Shown: positions 56,381 to 64,000 of the stretch, piece after piece
Numbering within the stretch: the first letter of the stretch is position 1
Layout of the letters: each line of letters starts with the position of its first letter
Assembly (NCBI GenBank): GCA_024663395.1
Contig: JANFAH010000079.1
Coordinates: 124,001 to 188,000 of the forward strand
Reading direction: 5' to 3'
Source of the DNA: Pisolithus tinctorius
Lineage: Eukaryota > Basidiomycota > Agaricomycetes > Boletales > Pisolithaceae
Length of the DNA stretch: 64,000 nucleotides
Notes under the pieces: model-generated
What the model was told of the DNA's origin: nothing
What the model saw: the letters and a program-made list of their open reading frames with translations, nothing else
Database searches by the model: none
Position numbers and translations under genes: made by a program

Positions 56381-58689
56381 ATGACAGATACAGGATACAT
56401 ACCGCCAGAACTGGCTCATATCTCGGAAGTTCCGAATCCTGGAAGGTTAGTATCGACGATATGACTCAGTTTCTACTTACAAGAGTTTCTAGATATCGGT
56501 GTCCAAACGTAGCTTGCGAAGTGTTCTTCGAGACCCATGATATGTTGATCCAGCATATCAGGACGTGTTATCCACTCGTTCCATTTCATTCCTCGACAGC
56601 ACAAGATGCTCGTCTAGCTTCATTTGGTCAATCTTCGCACTCAAGGGCTAGGTACCACGAACGATCAGGGTATACTTTCGGGAACGAACCAAATACATTC
56701 GAGCAGTTTCACGATGGTCCTTTAAAGCAAGAGCGAGAGATCAATGTGTACTATCCATTTCAGTCTCGGGCAGAATGGTCTTTAGCCAAGTTTCTCGTGG
56801 AGAACCTTACACAAACTCAGATCAAGAGATTCCTCGCTTTGCCCTGGGTACTACCGGTTTTACCTCAATAAACCATATCTCACTTATTTTCCTTAGTTCC
56901 ATGATAATCCCCGGCCATCCTTTACTTCAGTAGAAGAATTGCTCGGGTGGATGGATACCCTTCCCTCAGGGCCAAAGTGGCGGAGTACCGTTCTAGAAGT
57001 CGAAGGTTACAAAACAACTGATTCTATACAGCTGATTTGGCGTGATGCAGAGGAGGTCACAAGGTCCTTGTTTGGAAACCCTATCTTTGGTGCCGATATG
57101 ATGTTTGATCCTATTCTGATCACCAATGCTCTTGGACGGGAGTACGGTGAATGGTTCTCAGCACGCGAAGCCCATCGCATCCAAGTATGTTCATAGAGCG
57201 ATACAACTTCACTACGGAAACTAACAATGGTCTTCTGTTAGGATTCCCTTCCGGAGGGTGCCACAATCGTACCTATTCTCGCCGCATCCGACAAGACTCC
57301 TGTGACAAGGATGACCGGAGGACTAGAAATGCATCCCCTCTTAATCAGTATTGGCAATATTCCAGGGAACATCCGCATGGCAGCCACCTCACATTCATGG
57401 AGATGTGTCGCGTTCATGCCGATACCGAAGTTTGATGTCCCTAAGGGAAACCAAACGATCCTGCAAACGTGTGTCTGGCACAAATGTGTTGATATCGTCA
57501 CCGCGGGCCTGAAACGTGTTGCAGAGATTGGAACCATGATGCCGGACCCCCATGGATACCGACGCTATTGTTTCACGCCACTAGTGGCATGGACCGCTGA
57601 CCTCCCTGAACAGCTAATGATCGCATGTGTCTCCAAAAGCGCTTCCCCTGTCACGGAAGCAACCCATAAGCAGTTCGGCGACAGTCACTCCCATTCATCT
57701 CGTACAGGCGATCTCACTCTCCAGCGCATCGAACAAGTCGCTCGGGGTACTCACCCGTGGAATAATCTGAGCCGCTTTCAAAGAGAGGCGAAGACAATAC
57801 AGCTTAGCGGTGTCCACCTTCCATTTTGGAGAAACTGGCCGTTTGCGGACCCCTCCATCTTCCTTCTGCCCGAAATCCTTCATACATGCCACAAGTTTTT
57901 CTTCGACCATGTCCTTTCATGGTGTAGAGAGTTACTTGAGGACGACCTCGATGCGCGATTCAAGTGTCACCACAAACGCGTTGCGGTGAGGCACTTTGCG
58001 GGTGGTGTTTCACACATCAAGCAAATGACGGGCAGAGAACACCGCGACATCCAGCGTACCATTGTTCCCATGATCGCCGGTTGTGTACCCCCACGGTTCC
58101 TCCGTGCCATACGTGCTATTATCAGTTTCATATACCAGGCACAGAGTCCCATACACACAGACATTTCCGTGAAGGAAATGGAATCATCGCTGCAGGAATT
58201 CCATGCGCACAAGGATGCCATTATCGAGGCGAACGCCAGAAAGACAAGATCAGCTGGTACCAAAAATGACTTCCACATTCCGAAGTTGGAGCTTTTTCAC
58301 AGCTTCGCAGCGGCGATTCGTAATAACAGTGGACTAATACAATATACTGCAGACGTCAGCGAACGCCCTTCTTATCACCCACTGCAAGCGTCCATTCGAA
58401 CGTACTAACAAGAATAAAGACTTCGTGGAACAAGTCGTCCGATTACTCAATCGCGAAGAATCTATGCAGCAGTTTGATGTATACTCGTTGATACGCTCGA
58501 GTAACATACCCCTCATCAATGCTGTTTCCATGGAAGAGGAAGAAATCGCTGCAACAGATCCAACGTTCGCATGGGTAGGGCGTGTCCTACCTGAGGAGCA
58601 ATGGCAACTCCATGGTCCCCGCCCGGTCCGCAATTACTTTGCTGATGGCATTCTTGCCAATCATACTCAAACCGCCCTCCACGTCACGT
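56381..58689 (+). pseudogene. Plavaka-type DNA transposase, frameshifted and 3'-truncated
   Basis: Exons: 56381-56445, 56493-56847, 56897-57184, 57242 onward; introns 47-57 bp, GT-AG. N-terminal CCHC finger YRCPNVACEVFFETHDMLIQ (C-X4-C, His, Cys). The body matches the basidiomycete Plavaka transposase family: LIWRDAEEVTRSLFGNP, PILAASDKTPVT, HPLLISIGNIP, WTADLPEQLMIACV, LPEILHTCHKFFFDHVLSWC, TGREHRDIQRTIVPMIAG and FRAIRAIISF-like helices, then YIPKLE-like FHIPKLELFHSF. One extra C near 58369 (GAACGCCCTTC) shifts the frame. Downstream codons (THCKRPFERTNKNKDFVEQ, VRNYFADGILANHTQTALHV) continue the family in the other frame to 58689, where the family B LTR begins. The usual CXXC after the ACV segment is absent (SASPVT). 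It is not functional as it stands. Confidence 0.88.
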
Positions 58690-60535
58690 CACGCTGTGAG
58701 TCAAAGTGTGGAATGCTGGTGAAACCAAACAAATCCAACACCAAAAGACAAATAAAAGCGAGTGGTGGTTTGCCTCCGCGGAACCTGGAGTGCAGAGAAA
58801 CCTAAAGTGGGGGGAGTTTCAATGGCAGGTGCTCCTAGCGCAAGTCGACGACGAGTTACGCAGGAGAAGACAAGCAAGTGATGATTGGATGGGGGATGCT
58901 GAACAGAGCAAAGGTGTTCAGCTGAAAGGACTTGGGATGATGGACTTTAATAAGATGTGCTCCTGGCGCAAGTCGATGACGAGTTACGCAGGAGTGGAGG
59001 GATGACTAAGACTGCTGACTAAGAGGAAGCTTCAGATGAATGATGGAGGCAGATAGACTCTTCCGAATGAGCCTCAACTACCAAGTATACGAATGATGAC
59101 AGGTAGACCCCTTCGTGGAGCCTCAACTGTCGACGACGAGATAGGCACTGGACTGACCGCTGGACTGCTTTCTGAATTGATTCTGGGTAGCTAAGTACAT
59201 GGGGTTTATATAACTATGGGGGGAGCACAGCTTGTGACAAACAAGGCACAAACACTTGGTAAGTAATGAGTAAGGACTGAGTAATCATGATGAGTAAGCG
59301 AGAAATGATAAGTAAGCAAGCAAAGAAGATTGGTAAGTATTGGCAATGAACGAGTCAAGGATAGTCAAAATATCACAAAATGAGTCAAATAGAATCAGAA
59401 ACTGAGTAAGTGCACTGATATCACATTAGGGGGTGGCGATGCAAGTCAGATCTCGGCAGAGACATCTCTAGATCCAAAGATGGCCATGACAGATGGATGG
59501 TGTTTCCAGATAGGGAAGTATTAATTCCAGAATTGAAGGGCATGAGTCAGGCGTCAAAGGGGGCTAGGGCATTGGGGGTCTGTGGGGCAATGAGAGCATA
59601 CGCGATCGTGTTCTCCCACCCTTCCATCCTCTCAGCGAAGTTAACAAAAACTTCATGAATGGGGCTCTGATGGAGGAGGAGGAGAAGGGGGAACGTCTTC
59701 TGCTGGATCTTGCAGTAAGAAGGCAAGATGCATGTCATACTCGTCATGAATGCGATCAGGGAGGCTGGAGGACAGTAGATTATACTGCAGCTGTCGCAAT
59801 GCGGGAAGAATGATGGATGAGATTGGAATAAAGACGGTGCAGGGAGCAGGGAGGAACGATCCATATGCTTCATCAAGAGGGGAGACTGAAACGACCACAT
59901 AAGACCTTTCTAACCGAGTGACAGACCTGAGGCGACCAAAGAACGTCCTTCTGGAAGTCATACTGACAAGGAGAACACGCTGACCAAGCTGCATGGGACA
60001 GGATGGGGCTGACAATGACAGGATGAACCAGGGGGCTTCAGGACGGAAGCTGGTGGGAATGCCTGGCAGATATACATAGCCATTGTCTCTGGCAAATGAG
60101 ACAAGCGAGATGACTGACGAAGAGGTGGCCATGATTGATGGACTTCGCGAAATGAGCGTCTGATGGATGGAGTGCTGTAGAAATGCGTAGGGTGCGAGGA
60201 TCCTCTCCAAATTTGGAAGGAAGAATCGTGGGGCTGAGCACTTTAAGCGAGCATGGGAACGGAGTCGATATCTTTGGAAATGGTGGAGATACGACGAAAA
60301 CCGGAATGCCGTACACGGGCGCTAAAAACCTTTAATGCGCACTTAACTCGCTTCCTCTTTTCTCTTTAGCACTGACGACTCGATCTTGTGCGAAGGATGA
60401 CTGTTCACGTCCAACAGTCTTTCTACGCATGAGGCCTTTAGTCTTCATCTGCATGCTTGGGCATTGTGCACAACTCGTCAACGAGTTAGGCAGAGTCAGC
60501 TGTAACCATGTCCACAACACCTTTGGTGTGTGACA
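58690..60535 (-). repeat. 3' LTR of Gypsy B (copy B2)
   Basis: 1846 bp, TGTCACACACC...TTTGACTCACA on the minus strand, equal to B1 and B3. It lies 127 bp after the stop of the minus-strand pol and in the same orientation, so it is that element's 3' LTR. A TATATAAACC box is at about 59205 (minus). The outer flank ACGC (58686-58689) is the expected target copy; its partner would be outside the window. No strong polypurine tract precedes it (GCCGGTGGA), which is unusual. Confidence 0.85.
59653..60132 (-). CDS. LTR-encoded ORF, copy B2 (intact)
   Basis: ATG 60132 to a stop at 59653, 159 residues, fully open. It contains MATSSSVISLVSFARDNGYV, SFRPEAPWFILSLSAPS, QLGQRVLLVSMTSRRTFFG, LERSYVVVSVSPLDEAYGSF, ILPALRQLQYNLLSS and the end PPPPSEPHS. 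It is colinear with the ORFs in B1 and B3. The frame also extends in-frame 26 codons upstream to an ATG at 60210 (MERILAPYAF). Located between the LTR start and its TATA box, it lies in what would be U3, so its mRNA would need a promoter at the very start of the LTR or the upstream genomic transcript. Function unknown. Confidence 0.55.
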   Translation of the reverse strand: MATSSSVISLVSFARDNGYVYLPGIPTSFRPEAPWFILSLSAPSCPMQLGQRVLLVSMTSRRTFFGRLRSVTRLERSYVVVSVSPLDEAYGSFLPAPCTVFIPISSIILPALRQLQYNLLSSSLPDRIHDEYDMHLAFLLQDPAEDVPPSPPPPSEPHS

Positions 60536-60662
60536 TCCACCGGCAAGAAGAAATGCAATCGTCCCCGATTGCGACCAATGCAGGGAACCCAGGGAAAACA
60601 AAAAGAAAAATGAAGGAAGGAATGACAGGCAATCAGTATCGTAAGAAATGAAAAAAGGGAAA

Positions 60663-63600
60663 TCATGAATAGTCATCTGAGTCGTAGTCGATATTGTTAT
60701 TGGTTTCTCTGTTTTCATCATCTGTTTCATCTTCTTCATCATTGTCGTTGTCATTGTTGTTGTCATTACTGCTGTTATTTTCTTCTTCTTCATCTCTTTC
60801 TTCTTCCATAACACCGGGTAAGGGAGTGTGGCGAGAATAATAGGGAATGAGTCGAAATGCTGCGACACCTCGAGCAGAAATGGTGCCATCGAGTTCTTTA
60901 CGGACGTAGGAGCCTCCCTTGGTGCGACGAACAACCTCATAGGGACCAAGGTAGTGTGGCTTTGACTTGCGATCCAGTTCTTTCTCTATCTGTGTGTTGC
61001 GAACCAATACCAAATCTCCTGGCTCATAAGCCGACTTCATCAACCGTAAAGCATACCTCTTCTCAAACTGACCCTTGGAGCGTAAACGAGACCTCTGCAA
61101 AGTGGTGAAAGCAGCATTGATATCTTCTTCTCTCCTTTCCAACTGACGAATGCGAAGTGCGAGAAGCTCTTGAGATGACATTCCAGAGTAGAATCCTTCA
61201 ACGAGATAGGTAGACTCGAAGAGATCAAAAGGCAGGACAGGATCAAGACCATGTAGCAGGAAGTAGGGGCTGAATCCAGTGGAGCGACGAGTAGTGACCT
61301 TGTCTGCAAAGAACGCGTGATGGACCTTGGATGGCCAAAGGGAAAGATCTCCTTCACAAGCCTTGATGATAGCCTCTCTGATAACAAAGTGACCATGTTC
61401 TACAACTCCATTTGCCTTGGAATTATATGGGGAGATGTGAATCTGAGGAATGGAGTAGTGCTTCATGAGTTTCTCAAAGGCGCCCTTGACCTCACTGCCA
61501 TTATCAGTGACAACCTGGGCAATAACACCATAACGACAGAAGACTTCTTCCCAGAAGAATTTAGCAAGACTGTCTGCATTGGCATGACGAAGAGCACGAC
61601 CTTCTGCAGCGAGGGAAAGATCATCTCGAGCTGCGACAAGATAGCGATAACCACGTGCTTTGGGCATGAGCATGACATCGACGTAGACCTTCATAAAGAT
61701 TCTGGGGGAAGCGGAAATGGTGATGGGAACCTCTGCTTTACGAGTGCTTCGGATCTGGCACTCATGGCAAGAGCGAACATGATGGGCAATGTCTTGATAC
61801 ATCTGAGGCCAGTAAAAGCGCTGTCTGACTGTATGAAAGACTCCAAAAACTCCACGATGACCAAGTTCTTCATGAGCATGACTGAGGATCTGGACACGGA
61901 GATGGGGATCGAAAATGACCTTGGCTGGAGGATGGGGACCTCGACGTTTAAAGAGCTGGTCTCCATGAAGGAAGAACTGGAGGGATCTGCGATTGAAGCG
62001 CTTGCGAGCAGTACTGGACGGGAATGGGGGAAGTTCCGTAGTACGAAGGAAGTGTAGGACCCGACATAAAAGGACATCTTGAGACGTATCATTGGAAAGG
62101 AATGAAGGGAGGGTAATGGCATACGTGGACTTGTGCGCAAGCCGTCGACGAGTTGCGCTGACTGAAGACGGATGGGCATCTGTAAAAAGAATATTCTCCA
62201 ACCACTCATCAGCCTCTTCTGCATCAGCTTCGCCTTCTTCATACTCCTCTTCTGTAGGTTGACGTCTGGAAAGGGCATCTGGGGCTCGGTGACGAACAGC
62301 AGGGACATGAATGAGCTTAAAATCAAAGAGAAGTATACCCTCGATCCAGCGATTGATAGTAGCGTTAGGTTGAAGATCTGGATCATTGAGCATACCTTTG
62401 ATGTACTTCGCATCAACCTCTACCCATAGATGACGAACGCCATAGAGATATAGACGGTAGTGACGAAGTGCTCTGAAAAGACCATAGAGCTCGAGCTTAG
62501 GCTGACTGTAGCGAGATTCACGTTCATTGATGGGGAGTGAGCCATAGCGAGCAGGACGTTTACGACCTTCTTCATCATACTGAGAGAGAACGAATCCAAT
62601 GGCAACGTTACTGGTGTCAACGGAAAGAACGACTGGCAAGTCAGATGAGTAGTCAATGGGGCGAAGGGCAGGAGCAGATGAGACGGCGAGCTTCAAGGCA
62701 TCAAACGCATCTTGCTGGGGCTGATCCCAAATGAACGGAGCATTCTTGCGATAAAGGTCAACGAGTGGGCGAGCCAACTGCAAGTAGTTCGCAATCCAGA
62801 TACGAACAGTACCACAGAGACCTAGGAATGAGCGAACATCTTTGGGCGTAGCAAGCGCTGGCCAGTTGACGACCTTCTTCACCTTGTGGTCGTCAGGAGA
62901 GCGACCATGAGGATGGCATGCTTGACCAAGAATGATAACACGAGGCTGGCAGATCTGAGACTTCAAGCCAGAAAACGTTCCGCCGGCATGAGCAAACCGA
63001 TGCATGACTCTATGCACGTCTACAGCATGTTCCCAAATGAAGCGACGTATGCCGGGATTCTCGGGTAACGTTTCGGCATTGCCATCGGCATCTTCATAGC
63101 AGGTCGCAGGGCCTTTGACTGGCAGATCGTCGATGAAAACGTTGGCAACGTGAGGGATTTCGTCCTGTAGAATGAACGCTGTACAATTCTGAAACTCCGA
63201 TGGCGAGTTGGTGTAGCCTTGAGGCATGGCAGTATGGCGCAGTAAGCCAAGAGGCGTCATGAAGGATGTCAGATCTCGGCTATCGGGATGGAGCTGGCGT
63301 GCATCAAATCCTGAAAATAGATCAAAGACCGTGTAGCATTGACGACCGGCAAACGGCTCCACAAAGTCGTCCAATATTGGTGGAACACCAGCGTCTCGAA
63401 TGGTAACCTTATTCAGAGGCTGTAGATCATGAATGATACGGATCTTGCCATTCTTTTTCATAACGCAGAACCATTTGGAGCGATAGGATGATTGGGCTGG
63501 CTCATAGAGACCAGCGGCGATCTTCTCCCGAAGAAGCTGTATGACACGTTCTCGTATGCCAGGGGGAATTGGAATGTTATGAAACTCCCATGGTTCATGC

Positions 63601-64000
63601 GGCAAGACAGGAATGATGTAAGGCGAAAAGTAGTCTGAACGAAAGTTTCCTCTCTCCGATTCATCAAACGCCAAGGCACGCTCATTAAGCTTCATGACAT
63701 GCGAAAAAAGTTTTTCCTCTTCTGGCCAGAGAAAGCCATCAGCGTTAATCTTCATGGAGGTAAGGCGCTCTTGAGTAAGCTTCCTTGTGGGAACGAACAC
63801 AGGAGGGTGACATGTGAGAGGTGTGAGTGATGCAAGGGGGTCTTCTGGAAACTGGCGCTGGACTCGAGCGTCTTCTGGATAGACTCCAGGCACTGGCTTG
63901 ACTTTACGATCGACGCGCTTGTACGCTCCATATACCGGCTGATCTGTTTCATCGGCTGAGTCTTCTGTATCCATAGCAAGGCCTTTTCTAAAATGTAACA
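60663..64000 (-). CDS. pol: Intact pol of Gypsy B (RT-RNase H-IN), N-terminus beyond window
   Basis: An uninterrupted frame of 1103 codons from ATG 63974, still open to the window edge at 64000, so the protein may be longer (protease and gag are not visible). RT (about residues 130-330) has FDLFSGFDARQLHPDSRD, MPQGYTNSPSEFQ and FIDD in VFIDDLPVKGP, with both catalytic Asp present. RNase H (about 440-590): LSVDTSNVAIGFVLSQ, ESRYSQPKLELYGLF, VEVDAKYI. Integrase (about 700-950): HEELGHRG ... CHECQ zinc site, VDVMLMP, VTDNGSEV, and Glu in GVVEHGH. A GPY/F-like PHYLGPYEVV follows. There is no chromodomain; instead the C-terminus is a long Asp/Glu/Asn tail, unlike A and C. No stop or catalytic loss seen, so this is probably a young copy. 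Confidence 0.9.
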   Translation of the reverse strand, partial: LHFRKGLAMDTEDSADETDQPVYGAYKRVDRKVKPVPGVYPEDARVQRQFPEDPLASLTPLTCHPPVFVPTRKLTQERLTSMKINADGFLWPEEEKLFSHVMKLNERALAFDESERGNFRSDYFSPYIIPVLPHEPWEFHNIPIPPGIRERVIQLLREKIAAGLYEPAQSSYRSKWFCVMKKNGKIRIIHDLQPLNKVTIRDAGVPPILDDFVEPFAGRQCYTVFDLFSGFDARQLHPDSRDLTSFMTPLGLLRHTAMPQGYTNSPSEFQNCTAFILQDEIPHVANVFIDDLPVKGPATCYEDADGNAETLPENPGIRRFIWEHAVDVHRVMHRFAHAGGTFSGLKSQICQPRVIILGQACHPHGRSPDDHKVKKVVNWPALATPKDVRSFLGLCGTVRIWIANYLQLARPLVDLYRKNAPFIWDQPQQDAFDALKLAVSSAPALRPIDYSSDLPVVLSVDTSNVAIGFVLSQYDEEGRKRPARYGSLPINERESRYSQPKLELYGLFRALRHYRLYLYGVRHLWVEVDAKYIKGMLNDPDLQPNATINRWIEGILLFDFKLIHVPAVRHRAPDALSRRQPTEEEYEEGEADAEEADEWLENILFTDAHPSSVSATRRRLAHKSTYAITLPSFLSNDTSQDVLLCRVLHFLRTTELPPFPSSTARKRFNRRSLQFFLHGDQLFKRRGPHPPAKVIFDPHLRVQILSHAHEELGHRGVFGVFHTVRQRFYWPQMYQDIAHHVRSCHECQIRSTRKAEVPITISASPRIFMKVYVDVMLMPKARGYRYLVAARDDLSLAAEGRALRHANADSLAKFFWEEVFCRYGVIAQVVTDNGSEVKGAFEKLMKHYSIPQIHISPYNSKANGVVEHGHFVIREAIIKACEGDLSLWPSKVHHAFFADKVTTRRSTGFSPYFLLHGLDPVLPFDLFESTYLVEGFYSGMSSQELLALRIRQLERREEDINAAFTTLQRSRLRSKGQFEKRYALRLMKSAYEPGDLVLVRNTQIEKELDRKSKPHYLGPYEVVRRTKGGSYVRKELDGTISARGVAAFRLIPYYSRHTPLPGVMEEERDEEEENNSSNDNNNDNDNDEEDETDDENRETNNNIDYDSDDYS

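Larger units (their letters stand above)
58690..64000 (-). mobile_element. Gypsy element B, 3' part, inserted in Plavaka
   Basis: The minus-strand element enters from the right edge: pol, a 127-bp spacer, then a 1.85 kb LTR. Its border at 58690 cuts the Plavaka coding frame right after TALHVTSR-type sequence, so it inserted into the transposase gene. Solo copies B1 and B3 show that the family makes 4-bp target duplications. The 5' LTR, gag and the rest of Plavaka should lie beyond 64000. Confidence 0.83.

Noticed and set aside
56236..56419. Longer N-terminus for the minus-strand gene beside Plavaka.
   Set aside because: It would overlap Plavaka exon 1, which is supported by an in-frame splice into the zinc finger, so the shorter start is preferred.
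1..64000. CRISPR array, bacterial operons or phage modules.
   Set aside because: No spaced short repeats with unique spacers and no prokaryotic gene layout; all solid genes have eukaryotic introns.

Overview
The window looks like a transposon-rich interval from a basidiomycete fungus, most likely an agaricomycete. The evidence is GT-AG introns of about 45-65 bp, Ty3/Gypsy LTR elements (two with chromodomains), a Plavaka-type DNA transposase, a basidiomycete-style protein kinase relic, and two ordinary eukaryotic genes with many small introns. No gene here looks prokaryotic.

Layout. 1-5064 shows nothing recognisable. From 5065 to 27935 lies one protein-kinase gene cut apart by nested elements. 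Gypsy element A (5493-17472, target duplication AAGGT) sits at a splice donor of the kinase. A long LTR of family B (17940-27494, target duplication TCAT) sits just after its NFG motif. Element A itself carries a family B solo LTR, a large palindromic Tc1/mariner-like element and a third solo LTR (family D). The B copy in the kinase is opened by Gypsy element C (19283-27014, target duplication ATGCC). Removing each insert with one target copy restores the reading frame wherever I could check.

29782-33138 is a small host-gene island: an intact DIB1 (U5 snRNP thioredoxin-like) gene and a convergent FAD/NAD(P) oxidoreductase gene of the AIFM2/FSP1 type.

33.2-52.4 kb is a field of diverged tandem duplications carrying at least four copies of an unrecognised small multi-exon gene family. 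In the first copy a 120-nt exon plus its intron is repeated four times in tandem with perfect frame.

53.6-58.7 kb holds two tandem minus-strand genes of unknown function and a divergent Plavaka transposase whose 3' end is cut by family B Gypsy. That B element (58690 to beyond 64000, minus strand) has an intact 1103-codon pol.

Themes. I found 13 premature in-frame stops: in element A, element C, the C antisense gene, the B LTR ORF and the kinase. All are TGA, and each is explained by CGA to TGA. LTR pairs differ at TG/CA/CG sites, as expected from CpG methylation decay. Elements A and C both place the gag stop directly after a canonical -1 slippery heptamer. Family B LTRs hold a conserved ORF, and element C carries a spliced antisense zinc-cluster gene. 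All alignments were done by eye.
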